Notes under the pieces: model-generated
The model's input: the letters and a program-made list of their open reading frames with translations, nothing else
Database searches by the model: none
What the model was told of the DNA's origin: nothing
In this document: piece by piece, positions 1-10,983 of the stretch
How the letters are laid out: each line of letters begins with the position of its first letter
How positions within the stretch are numbered: position 1 is the stretch's first letter
Assembly (NCBI RefSeq): GCF_010093535.1
Contig: NW_022985172.1
Coordinates: 256,660-320,659 of the forward strand
Reading direction: 5' to 3'
Source of the DNA: Lindgomyces ingoldianus
Taxonomy: Eukaryota > Ascomycota > Dothideomycetes > Pleosporales > Lindgomycetaceae
DNA: 64,000 nt
Position numbers and translations under genes: made by a program

Positions 1-3000
1 GTTTATATTAGAGCTTACATAAAAAAGAAAGTAAGTCTTTCTGTTTTTTATTAAACAGTAGGGGATTAGAGAGTTAGTTAAATTTTATTACTAAGTTAAA
101 AAAGTTACAAGTTGTAGGCAGTGTTAGGTAGAAAAAAGTTAAGCTATTTTTAGACTTCTAGGTAAGCTTTAAAGCTAGTAAGTTCTTAGTTCCTACTACT
201 ATAATAAAAGTTAAGGTAAAAACAGACTACTTAATAATGTAAAGCTGTTTTTTAAAGTCTTTTTAAAAAGCTTTAAAGCTTATAACATAGTAGCTTTTTT
301 ATAAAGTAAGCGCTTTTTAGAAAGCTTCTTAGCTTACTTTAATAGCTTAGAGTTATGTAAGTACTAAGCTTATTAGATTAGATTTAGAGGCTATTCTTAG
401 CTAAAGTTTTAACATAACATAATGTTATAATTATGCACAAGTAAGGTTATAGAGCTTTATAAAGGTCTAGTTTAATTACTATGTAAGGTATTATAGTAGG
501 TATAAGACATTATGTAAGAAACAGGAAGGTTTAGAAGGAAATTAGTAATTAAATACTTAGCTTAAAAGTCTAAGCACTTTAGGTATAAATTAAGCCTGTT
601 CTAGGTTTAGTTAGTGTTAAGGCAGTTTATGCTTAAGTTTATGTCTGTGTTGTGTTGTGTTTGTGTTAGACGTGCACTAATAATACTCTAGTACACGTCT
701 AATACAGTTATGTCTGGGATCTAGGGAGGATACTGTGACACTTACTTATTTTTTTTAAGTAAAAACTACTATATTATACATAAGTTTAATTCTTCTACTA
801 TTAAACTTAATAAGCTGCTTTTTTACTAAAATAGTTTTACTTTTTATAGTTTTTTTTCTTTTTTTTATATAAAATTCTTTATTATAATGCTTAAAGTGTT
901 ATTTATTTATAGGCTAGTAATACTAAAAGTGTGCTCTCCTTTATTAGTAATTAAAAAGTAAGAGTTGTATAAAAAAATGTACATATGTAGCTTTTTTTTA
1001 TAGTAGTTATAGTATGTTTTAAACTAATACAGTCCTAATTTAGTAGCTCTATATAAAAGTTATATAACCTAGAGTATTATATTTAGTAGAAAGCTCTAGC
1101 GCATCTTCTTTAGTAGCTTTATGTACAGTGTGCGTATAAGCTTATTTATTAATTAGATGTATACTTCTATAATATTACATAGTTTAAAATGCATTTTATA
1201 TATAGCTCTTAGGCTTACTTTTATAGCTAAAAGTAGTTTCTAGCTTATTCTTTAAATAGTTAGTAACTAAGTAAGAATTTTTTTCTTTTTTTTATCTAAG
1301 TAGCTAGTAAACACTAGGCAGAATTTTTTATATAGTTAAGTTATTTTGCCTTTTACTTTTTATATAAAGTAAAGGTTAAAAATCTAACTTTTATACTTTA
1401 TTAAGTTATACACTATAACTTTAAAAGTGCTATTAGTAATTAAAGTGTCTATCTTTATATAGTCTAATTTTTTAAATAGTTTTTTAAGTGTAGTAATTAC
1501 ACTATCTGTATAAAGCTTAATAGATAAGGCCTAATTATTTTTTTTTCTAGGTTAAAAATACCTAGTCTAGACTTTATGCAGGTTTTCTTTGCCTTTTACT
1601 TTTTCTAGTATTTATATCTTTTTTTTACACTAGTGTAGCATTACTATTCTAAGGGGCTTAGTCTATAGTAGGCTTTAGTTCTACCTTTATAACATTTTTA
1701 TAAGGCTGTTTTTTTTTCTTTTTTTTTTAAAAAATTCTTTTATATAAGGATTAGTTTATTTAGGTTATTTATTATAAGTAAGTTGTTTTTTTTTTCTTTA
1801 TAGTATAGTTTAACTTATATATATTAAAGCTTTAGTAGGCTATTTTTTTTTTTAATAATAACATTTTTTTCTTTAATACTTTTAATTTTATATAGGCTAG
1901 TCTAGCCTTTTTTCTCTCTTTATGCTATAATCTTTAAGCTAAGGGGGAGGTTAAGAACTTTATATGTTATAAGGCTATTATAAGTATTAATTATATAATT
2001 AATATTTACTTTTATATAGTCTTTTTAAAGTATCTTTATTACCTTTTATACAGCGCTTACTTATGTAATAATGTTTAGTAATAGCAGAGAGTTTAGGTTA
2101 ATTTTTAGGTATACCTTAAAGACTAGCAGTGTAGGTACTAGACTATATAGGCTAGCTGTGTTGTTTAGAGCTTTAACTGCTATTTATAAGATAGCTTTAT
2201 TATTTATACAGTTACCTAGCTTAGTCTTTAGAATGTTAAATACTTGTTAAAGAGGTGCGTGCGCGCGCTTAACCTTTTTAACTGCCTAATGTGCTTCTAT
2301 AGGCATTTGCCTACATGTAGCTTCTATAATCTTTGCATAAGCTTAAAAATTCTTTAAAGTAAAGTTTATACTAAGGTTATACATAATATAGTCTAAAGGT
2401 TCTTAATAAGTGTTAATCTAGCATTTACATAGTGCATCTTAGGTATTTTATGTAGACATAGATTTTAGAAATGTAGCAGCCTAAAATAATATATTTACAT
2501 TAATAATATATAAAACATCTTTATTATTAATTTATATAACATTAATAATAACTTTATAGTTAAAGTAAGTGTTATTCTTAATTATAAACTTAAATCTTTA
2601 TAAGGCCTAGTTATATAATTAGCAGAGGTAGTAGAACTTCTTAATCTCTTCTAGCACTACAGCATTAATGTTGTAGCTAGCGCTAGTTAGCATCTTCTAG
2701 AGTCTCTTTATGCAAGAGTGTCTAAATTAGTAGTAAAGGTAGTAAAGTTTTAATTTAGTAAAAAAAGATATAAATTCTTTCTTACTAATATTAAAAAAAA
2801 AGTGTCTTTATTTTTATATAATAAAAATAGTAGTTTTATTTTTACATATAATAACATTTAAAACATTATTAAAGTATGCCCTAAATTAGTTAGCATCTGC
2901 TAGTAATAGTAGAAATAGTATTAAAGTCTTTAAAATGTAGTATATAACTAGACTAATTAAGTTCTAGATTTGTATAGTACTAATTAATTTCTTTAGTGTT

Positions 3001-4996
3001 TAGCTTTTAAAGCTAATATTTATTTAGCTAAGTGTTTAATTAATTTTTATATATAAGTTTTTTTATATATACATCTTAAGTTAAGACTTGCTAATAGTAG
3101 AGATTTTTACTACACCTATGTTTTATAGTTTGCCTTAGTATACTATATAGTATTAGTTATTAAAGATAAACTGCTTAGCATATTTCTTAGGTTTAATGCT
3201 ATAGATGTCCTCTTCTATTACATAGTATAGATAGGTAGTAGAGGTAAAGTAGTTAACAGCTTTTTTAGCATTCTTACCTTTTTATTTTATTTTTTTTACA
3301 TTATATAAATTATTTTTTTAAGGTAACTTTTAAAGTCTTAAATGTATAAAGTAATAGCTTTATATAATAAAGTTTTATTATAAAAATTTTTATATAAGGC
3401 AACATACTAGTTCTTTGCTTATATATAGTTATTATAAAAGTAGTTTAATAACTAACATTTTTTTTATAGTAGATAAAGCACTTCTTTATCTATGTGTAGT
3501 TATCTTTAAATTGTAGCCTAAACTTAAATAAAGATCTTCTACATTATTTTTTTTATATAAAAGAAAGCTTTCTTTTTATTATGTAAACTTTTATTATGCA
3601 GAGTTATATTAGTAGTCTGTGTAGTATACATTAGGCAGTTTTTAGAGGTATTAGTTTACTTTTTAGTTTATAGTAACTTAAAGTAATGCCTGTAAGTTGC
3701 TAAATAAGGCTTTATATAAAAGCTTAATAGTAAACATAGTATGTTCTAGTTCTAGTTATTCTTAACAGGCTTATATAATAGTAGTGTATAGTAAAACATT
3801 TTTTTAGAATTTTATTTCTAGTGCTTTTTATATAAGTGTAAGCTTATTAATTATTATTTTAAAAACTTTATATAAACTCTTATTAAAGTTTTTTTATTAG
3901 TATTATATAAAAGTTATTATTATTTAGTCTGTCTAGTACTAGCTATAGTTTACATTAGTGTTAAAGTAACTACTTAAGATGTTATATAAATGCTTCTAGT
4001 TATGTTTAAAGCCTATGTTATGCATATAGTACATATTTACATAACTTTTTAGAATATTTAGAAAGATGTTTATATACTAAGTTTTCTAAATATTTAGCTA
4101 TTAACATAAATTAATAAAGATTCTTATTTTATTTATAAAGATGTTATATAGTTAACTTATGTAGTTATTATTTTTTTTTTATACTTTTTAAAATTATATA
4201 ATTTTATTTACTAAGAGTTTTTCTTTAGTAGTTTTTCTTTAAAGTAGAAGTTTATATAAGTTGTAATATAGTATAGATTATGCAGGTAGTATTAGTAGTG
4301 CATACACTACTGCAGGCGGTGGTGTGTACAATTAAGGGTGTGGAGCAGGCGTTAGGTAGGGTGGCATGTATTGTTTGTACAGTAATTAGTGTAGTGCTAG
4401 CTAAAGTGTAAGAGCAGGTAATGCTAGTATGTTTAGTATTAATAGCAGCATTATATTTAGTCTACTTCTGTGTAAAGCTTTATATAGTAATAAAGGTTAT
4501 ATATAAAGCTTTTCTAGTGTAATTACTTTTTTTTATGCTATATTATATAGCTTCTAGGCTTAGGTACTTTTAGTGCCTAGCTATAGTGTAATTTTTTTAT
4601 CTTTTAGCACTTATATAAGCTTTTTTTTAAACATATAGCTAAGTGCTAAGAAGTCTTATAGTGTTTATTCTTTAAAATCCTTTATATATACACTTAAAAA
4701 AGTAGCACCTTTCTAAGTTATTATACATAAATTAGTAATTATATAACTTATGTATAATTAAGTTTATAGGCTTATTAGAGCTTTTAACATGTTAATTTTA
4801 TTATTTTAGTACTCTAGGCTAGTCTTATTTTATAGTGTTACCTCTAATATCTTTATATTTTTTATAAGTTATTTATATAATAGGAATTATTTCTTATTCT
4901 TCCTATTATTATGTAGAGTTATTAGTTGCTAGTAGGATTTTATTATAATAGTATAGTTAATTACTTTTCTAGTAAATTACACAGGTACTGCTGTTA

Positions 4997-5228
4997 TCTA
5001 GCTGCTAGGTTATGCAGCTTTAATAGCTTTAGTGTGCGCCTTACACTATCTCCTCCTTACTTTGTACAGTAGCAGAGCTTGCTGTACAATGCAAAGGATT
5101 AATGTGCTATTATTTAGCTACTAGGTTGTATAGCTTTAGTAGCTTTAGTGTGCATCTTACACTATCTTCTTTTTACTTTATATAGTAGCAGAGCTTGCTG
5201 TACAATGCAAAGGATTAATCTGCTATTC
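4997..5228. repeat. 116-bp tandem repeat, two copies (array A)
   Basis: Two head-to-tail copies start at 4997 and 5113 with the same TCTAGCTGCTAGG-type start and the same internal landmarks (GCAGCTTTAATAGC, GTGTGCGCC, GTACAGTAGCAGAGC, GCAAAGGATTAAT). The period is 116 bp. The second copy has several C-to-T and G-to-A differences from the first, for example GTATAGC in place of GCAGC-type sequence. The same unit recurs in array B at 5377. Confidence 0.85.
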
Positions 5229-5338
5229 TAAGAGATAAGTAACTAAACAAAGTACTTTATAAGGTGTAAGTGCTTTATTATTACTTTTCTTAAGGGATAA
5301 GTAATAAAACAAAGTGCTTTATAAAGTGTAGGGTTAAT
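5229..5338. repeat. 55-60 bp spacer repeat, two copies
   Basis: After array A a different unit appears twice: a GATAAGTAACTAAACAAAGT-like core followed by ACTTTATAAGGTGTAAGTGC and a TTTATTATTACTTTT tail. The second copy is incomplete. The same pair follows array B at 5725-5848, so 116-bp units plus spacer units form a higher-order repeat of about 380 bp. Confidence 0.75.
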
Positions 5339-5376
5339 TGCTTGTGCAGTAGATTGCGCAGGTACTGCTGTTGTTA

Positions 5377-5724
5377 TCTAGCTGCTAGGTTGTGCAGCTT
5401 TAATAGTTTTAGTGTGCGCCTTGCACTATCTCCTCCTTACTTTGTACAGTAGCAGAGCTTGCTGTATAATGCAAAGAATTAATGTGCTATTGTCTAGCTG
5501 CTAGGTTGTGCAGCTTTAGTAGCTTTAGTGTGCGTCTTGCACTATCTCCTCTTTACTTTGTACAGTAGCAGAGCTTGCTGTACAATGCAAAGGATTAATG
5601 TGCTATTGTCTAGCTGCTAGGTTGTGCAGCTTTAGTAGCTTTAGTGTGCGTCTTGCACTATCTTCTCCTTACTCTGTACAGTAGCAGAGCTTGCTGTATA
5701 ATGTAAAGGATTAATCTGCTATCC
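5377..5724. repeat. 116-bp tandem repeat, three copies (array B)
   Basis: Copies start at 5377, 5493 and 5609, exactly 116 bp apart, and match array A. They keep more C and G than array A (TGTGCAGC, GTGTGCGTCTTGCAC, TTTGTACAGT), so array B looks less mutated. Both arrays are preceded by a GGTACTGCTGTT segment (4984 and 5361), which extends the homology to the left. Confidence 0.85.
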
Positions 5725-5848
5725 TAAAGAATAGGTAACTAAATAAAGTACCTTATAAGGCGTAAGTGCTTTATTATTACTTTTTCTAAAGAATAAGTAA
5801 TAAAACAAAGTACCTTATAAAGTGTAAGTACTTTATTATTACTTTTGC
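5725..5848. repeat. 55-60 bp spacer repeat, second pair
   Basis: Two copies of the spacer unit seen after array A: AATAGGTAACTAAATAAAGT-like core, then CCTTATAAGGCGTAAGTGC and TTTATTATTACTTTT. It closes the second higher-order unit and abuts the inverted repeat that starts near 5883. Confidence 0.75.
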
Positions 5849-5882
5849 TAATTTATAGTTAATTAAATTAACTACTAATTAG

Positions 5883-6164
5883 TGTTAAATAAGCTCTAAC
5901 AGCTAGCTGCTTATAGTATAAGCACTTAAGTAGCAAAAGTAAGAGTAGTGTACAGTGTGCACAGCATATAAGGTAGGTAAAGTAAGGGCAATATATTTCT
6001 AGTTCTATTACTCTTGTCTTTCCTCTGTACAGAGGAAAAGGGGGATATCTAGATGTTTGCGCACAGAGGTTCGCGCACAAGCATTATGTGACATAGATAC
6101 GTGATCCTGCTCGTGCGCGATCGCTCGTATCCAGGCCGCGACGCTGCTGCTGCGTACGGACAGG
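5883..6164 (+). repeat. Left arm of long inverted repeat
   Basis: This arm pairs with the reverse complement of about 6346-6627 over its whole length. Shared blocks include AACAGCTAGCTGCTTATAG, CACTTAAGTAG, GTACAGTGTGCACAGC, AGTTCTATTACTCTT and TTTCCTCTGTACAGAGGAAA, the last being a palindrome. The inner end (about 6105-6164) is GC- and CpG-rich, unlike everything around it. Together the arms and the roughly 180-bp AT-rich centre form a 745-bp unit, possibly a non-autonomous transposon or two opposed repeat copies. No target-site duplication was identified. Confidence 0.85.
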
Positions 6165-6345
6165 CTAAATAATAATAGCTTAAAATACTTTACACTATTT
6201 ATAAAGCTATTTACATAGTATAACTAGCTTATTTTAACATACAGCATTACTAAAGCAAGTTTTAATAAATAAAGTAAAGTATAAGTAAAATGTAACTAAA
6301 TAAACTTATATAAATAAAAAGAAAGTAACTTATATAAAAAGTTAC

Positions 6346-6627
6346 TAGTGTCTATACATAGTAGCAGTGTTATAGCCTAGATATAAGTAATTGCGCATAA
6401 GCAGAATTATGTATTTATGTTATATAATACTTATGTGTAAACCTCTATGTGTAAACATTTAAATATCCCCTTTTTCCTCTGTACAGAGGAAAGATAAGAG
6501 TAATAGAACTAAAAACATGTTACCCTTACTTTACCTACTTTGTACGCTGTGCACACTGTACACCACTCTTACTCTTACTACTTAAGTGCTTATACTATAA
6601 GCAGCTAGCTGTTAGAGCCTATTTAAC
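6346..6627 (-). repeat. Right arm of long inverted repeat, more heavily mutated
   Basis: Reverse complement of the left arm. In the inner 70 bp that can be aligned by eye, essentially every difference is a C or G in the left arm that is T or A here, with no reverse changes. That polarity is expected if this copy took RIP mutations that the left copy escaped. Confidence 0.85.
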
Positions 6628-7975
6628 ATATAGTATATTACTTAAAAAGTGTTATATTTTAACTATTTAAAAGCTTAAAGTATAAGCTATATTTAATATT
6701 TCTTTAACATATCTAAATAATGTTATTTAAATGTGTTAGTGTAAAAAAAGTAGTTTAGTGTAGTTTTAGTAAAAGTAAGCAACTTAGGTGTGTAAGTAAC
6801 TTGCCTGTGGTGTACGTTAACCTTTCTTTCTTTACATATATCCGTGAAGCTCTCATATGAAAAGCTTCTAGAAATGCGTTCCCATCTTAAAAGATACGCG
6901 CAGCATTGTCTATCAACAGCCTCAGCGATATCTCTACACACCGCGACTCCACCCTCCATGTGCCTCGTCGCATAATCCACCCCAGACTCCCATCCACAAC
7001 CACAACCACTCTCACCATTTATCACGATCCAGTTTCAGCCCAACCTCCAGCGTAAGGCCGACACTACGACGCAAGCTCCATCCAGCATCCAGAACCCTCA
7101 TATGTTCAGCATATAGATGAGGTTAAACGCGGGGCTGACAGCTTGATGTGATGACCGTTGTGACGGTCTGCCCGACTCAGGTCAAACGCCGCATCCATGT
7201 ATCACAATCAGAAGAGGGGTGATGATTGGCCAGATCGTTTTGAGGGGGTCCGCCAGGAACAGGCGAAATTACAGGGTCAGAAACCACCATATGCATTAGA
7301 CGCCGCTATGAAGTCCGTTCCCGAAGGCCTATCTACCCATCATTAAAGCCATCTCTCATCAATTGTTCGCAACGCCCAAAGCAAAATTCGGTCATGCGTG
7401 AAATCCAATTGCGCTATGGGACCTGGCAAACTCGCGCACCCCAACTGACCCTGTGTTCCAGCTTCACTGGCTTCTAGGTTTCAACGCCCACCACATTAGT
7501 GCAAGGTCTTCATGCTCTTTGTAAGGCTGTCCAATTAACATCATTTGGTATTTGCGCTATGGCTTTCCACGTGTTCACGGCCACCTCATCCTAACCCGAC
7601 GACATCTATTGGCTGCTTCTATGGCGCCCTTGTATGATGGACCTGTCCACCGGGATCGTCACGAGATGAATCTATGGCTTGTCGGCGGTGACTGTAATTG
7701 CATGAGCAAGCGCTCATCATAGTGGACGTCGCAAGGTTTGGTGTTTCGAAGCATCGCACAAGCTTGTCCGTGGAAGGATAAAGTCCGTGTATCCCTCCAT
7801 CTCATACCCCAACTCCTGCAGAGAGTTTATACAACGAAACATTCCTTATCCAACGTCCAAGTCGGCCGATCTTCCATTCCTTTCCTATACGAGTTTAAGA
7901 CGTGTCTTGTTCCTTATCCGAAGCTACCGAAGCCTTTTGTAATCCCCATCTCTTCTTGCACGTATTACCGACGAC
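6628..7975. other. Intergenic, transition from AT-rich tract to normal sequence
   Basis: Base composition changes to ordinary, roughly balanced DNA near 6,830. A 100-codon minus-strand frame (6723-7025) starts in the normal part and ends in the AT-rich part; it has no recognisable feature. A plus-strand frame from 7738 overlaps the start of the next gene and has no splice or domain support. The last 200 bp is pyrimidine-rich and is probably promoter and 5' leader of the secreted-peptide gene. Confidence 0.6.
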
Positions 7976-8269
7976 ATGTACAGACGTTCCATACTTCTTG
8001 TTACTACCTTTGCTCTCTCTATTCTCGCTGCGCCGGTTCCAGTTGCTTCTCCTGGCAGCCTGTCTGTCGACGAGGCAATCAACAACGGACCCGAGGTAAT
8101 GTTAACTGTATGTTTATTGAACTTTTCGTTTGCTAACGATACCGTGCAGGTTATCGAGAGAGAGTTGATTCCTTCTGGTGTTATTAGCGCTGGTCAGAAA
8201 CGAGACCAACCAGGTGGAGGATTTGTACCTGAAATTGGAGCCGATGGATCCGCAGTCGATCAGAATTAG
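7976..8269 (+). CDS. Small secreted peptide precursor with a Kex2-type site
   Basis: The frame starts MYRRSILLVTTFALSILAAP, a typical signal peptide (basic start, hydrophobic core, small residues near position 18-19). An intron at 8096-8149 (54 nt, GTAATG donor, GCTAAC branch, CAG acceptor) is a multiple of three, so the unspliced frame also stays open; spliced length is 79 aa. After a short propeptide there is one dibasic KR followed by a Gly/Pro-rich tail ending VDQN. There are no cysteines in the spliced product. Secretion through ER/Golgi with Kex2 processing is inferred. It could be a small effector-like or peptide-signal precursor; no family is recognised. Beyond the TAG the same frame stays open to 8350 and contains a second KR. 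Confidence 0.6.
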   Translation: MYRRSILLVTTFALSILAAPVPVASPGSLSVDEAINNGPEVMLTVCLLNFSFANDTVQVIERELIPSGVISAGQKRDQPGGGFVPEIGADGSAVDQN

Positions 8270-8603
8270 GTCCAGGTTGTGATGAAAAGGGCCACTAAGT
8301 GCGGCGACATTAGTTCCAATGCGAATGAGTGTAGGTTTCCTAGGCCTTAAGTCTTCTAATTCGTAGGTTACATTATGAGACGGTCCCTTAGATTGCCGGT
8401 GGATTGGAAAGGATCATAATCGTTCCACCTCCAAGTGGAGACGAGTGGTGGACACTGCTTTCTCTTCGGCGAGCTGCATCTGTCCCATACCTAAATTTGA
8501 TCCTCAACTACTCTTGTCTATTTCGAATGTGTTGTATTAGGTGGTAATGATGCTTAACAAATGCCAGGGTTGAAACTATCCCCAGATCGCGATTTACCCA
8601 GCT
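8270..8603. other. Convergent 3' intergenic gap
   Basis: Lies between the secreted-peptide gene and the 3' end of the DUF3176 gene. The first 81 bp keep the frame of the upstream gene open (see findings). Beyond that nothing is recognised. Confidence 0.5.
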
Positions 8604-10983
8604 TCAGATCCAACCAGGCGGAGGCATGTTCTGTCTAACATTAAGCCTCGTTGGGGAAAAGAGATTGCCGGATACCCTCCAGCCCATCTTTGGGAGCAAT
8701 TTAACCTTCAATTCTTTAGCCTTGGCCCGCGGGGTGCCTACTGCTGTGGAGGCAGTAATCTTCTTCTGCATGTCGTCTGGAAGACCGTATAAAAGAGTTG
8801 CAAGAGCGGAAGTTTTTCGAATGCCAACCTGTTCCATCTCCCTAGAACTCTTAACAATAGTACCAACAAGGAAGATCAAACTGAAAAAAAGAACGCCAAG
8901 AGGAATCAGAAGCCATTCCCATCGCACGGAGACATAAGTTTCCATACTAAATGCCTCCCCAGTGATCGATTCAGCGCTAGTTGATGATCGAATCACGTTA
9001 GTCAAGGCTCTAGCTAGCCTTTCTAGATGTTGCGTAACATTGTTGGGTGCTATCCAAGGATCGAATTCAAGAGTTCGCTGTCGGGGCCCCCCTCTTATGC
9101 CTATTTGGTTTCTCAAGATCGGAATAGCGGAAGCGTTGGGGACCGTCAAAAAAGAAGGGAGAATATCGTCGAAGATGAGAATGGTTTGCAGGGCAGTAAG
9201 TGGAGAAACTCCATAGAAAGATTTCCTATTACCTGTGCTCGGCGAATTAAGAGTGGTATTAAAGAGGTAAGTGTTTTGAGTGGCGTTGAAAGCAGTGCTA
9301 TTGATTGTAAAAGAAGATCCCCAGGGAAAAGGTCCTGGAGTGGTATTGAAGAAGGTATTAGCCATCCCTTCTGAGTAATTCGCCCAGTAGTAGGATGACA
9401 TGATTGTCTGGACGCACCAGGAGAGCATGCACTCGTGTGCGATCGGTGTTTCGTTCCGGTAAACACTGGCCGGTCCATTTGCAGCGCCTACAATCAAGAA
9501 ATCTGTGATGGGATACCGAATATGTTTAAAGTTGATGGAACCCCCCCCCCCCCCCGAACAGTGGTCGCCTTGTCAGATCAACGAGTGGCAGAGTGCGCAT
9601 GACCAAGGCTTCCCCTGGTAAAAGATTGACGGCATCAACGCTGTACCCCGACATAAGAACCGGAGCGTCGCTCGTCGCGTTTAAGAAGTACCCACATGAA
9701 GTTCCATTAGGATAGCTGGATTCAGTGCCGACTCCCGTTAGATTCCCGAACCAATCTATCCTAGAGGTGAGGCAGGCATACGTAAGGCTTTGGGAGATGC
9801 CTTCGCAGGCGCTGCAAATTCCAAGCGTCTCGTAGGGCGGCCAGGTACAGTTACTAGTGAGGCAGAAAAGAGGTATATTAGGTCTTGTTCCATTTCCCAG
9901 GGTAATTAGCTTCATGCCTTCGTTGTAGAAGAATTTTAACGCGGTCGCTTGGAGGTCTTGGTCCAGTTGGAGAATCGGCTTTCCAGCCTGGAACGAGTCA
10001 CCGAAATGGGGCTCGTATCTAGTAACCGTGGGGATCGAGCTGTTCCCTTGCAACGTCCAACGACTAGGTAAATCAACCACCTGCTGAAAAAAGGGATCGA
10101 GAGTAAGCGAAACTAACGTCAGGGCTGCTCCAAGAGCTGCAAAAGTTCTATTGTCGAAGTGGTTAGCATCGGTTTTAGTTGTGCGGACTGTGGCCAAGTC
10201 AAGGACTACATACTTGCATTTCGTGCGGGTTAAGAGGAGAAATGAGCCCCATGGTCCCCTAGAAGCATTATCAAAGATCTCGAAATCCCACATCCTCTTC
10301 GAATCGCCTCGGAACCAGCTCCATTTCAATTGGCCGAGCGCCTCAGATATTGGGAAGATCAGGGATGCCGAAGCGATTTTGGATAGGACAGCAATATATG
10401 TGTTCAATGGCCACCTAGGCACCTTCTTACCGTTAAGTTTCCAAAGAATACCGACAATAGCAGCCATGCAGAGCGCCCCAATGATCCAACTGATAATTTC
10501 AAGCAACCATCGAGCGACAACATTTCCTGAAGAATTATATCTCCATAGCTTTTTCTCAATTCTTTGGGCAATATTTGGTAAAGAATCGTCTTTCTCGCGG
10601 ATTACTAGATCGAGCGCAGCATGCGGTCGAATGGCTGGTGCATTTTTAATTCCAAGGCCTGACTCAGGGTAGCCACTGTGCCGTGTCCTGATTGTTTCCC
10701 ACTTTTGTGGGAAATAAGAGGCCCCACTTCTGATGTGCTCCGGTGAATGTTTTCCTATAGATTGAGAGCCCGACGCTCTGTGACAGAAGTTTTTGGGCTG
10801 AAGAGGTGAAGCGACTGTGATGTATTGGACAGATCGTTCGCGGAAAGTGGTCGGCGATGGGGCATGGAGGCTTCCAGTAATATTTTTTCGCGTTCCGGGT
10901 TTTCTGGGCTCATCATGAGAGTCGAGATATATAGGAATTTGCGGATATCGAGGCCATGGAGATAGCCGAGATAGGGTCGACAT
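8604..10983 (-). CDS. DUF3176 family membrane protein, frame broken at a G15 tract
   Basis: ATG at 10983. An intron lies at 10148-10213 (66 nt, GTATGT donor, GCTAAC branch, TAG acceptor); removing it joins TRTKCK to FAALGAALTLVSLTLDPF, the expected DUF3176 sequence. A hydrophobic pair follows about residue 165 (LLEIISWIIGALCMAAIVGI), then the diagnostic DFEIFDNASRGPWGS stretch, a long glycosylation-rich non-cytosolic part with several Cys and N-x-S/T sites, and a C-terminal transmembrane helix (WLLIPLGVLFFSLIFLVGTI) with a short tail. At 9541-9555 the plus strand has 15 C; as written the frame stops at 9526, and a tract of 14 or 17 would join the halves into about 770 aa. This is either a homopolymer sequencing error or a true length mutation. 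Function of the family is unknown; such proteins are numerous in Pezizomycotina. Confidence 0.8.

Larger units (their letters stand above)
1..6720. repeat. AT/TA-rich RIP-degraded repeat tract
   Basis: The first 6.7 kb is dominated by TA dinucleotides and T/A runs, has few CA/TG steps compared with the rest of the window, and has no open frame longer than about 70 codons. This is what repeat-induced point mutation leaves when it converts CpA to TpA in duplicated DNA of Pezizomycotina. Ordinary base composition returns near 6,830. Small islands with higher GC remain (about 4,290-4,370, 5,340-5,720 and 6,090-6,165) and belong to recognisable repeats. A hairpin (about 664-704) precedes a purine-rich GGGAGGATA and a TGTGACAC string at 727-742, which could be the end of an LTR element, but no coding domain can be read. 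The transposon class is not identifiable by eye. Confidence 0.85.

Noticed and set aside
664..742. Hairpin plus purine tract plus TGTGACAC as an LTR boundary
   Set aside because: Suggestive of a polypurine tract and LTR start, but no matching second LTR or pol domain can be read in the RIP-mutated sequence.
5868..6080. 70-codon minus-strand ORF with a Cys/Leu-rich end
   Set aside because: It lies wholly inside the inverted repeat arm of the RIP tract and is explained by that repeat.
6723..7025. 100-codon minus-strand ORF
   Set aside because: It crosses the composition boundary; the C-terminal third is AT-tract translation, and there is no domain or splice support.
9541..9555. Intron explanation for the DUF3176 frame break
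   Set aside because: No GT-AG pair flanking the G tract joins the frames without deleting conserved sequence; a one-base tract-length difference is simpler.
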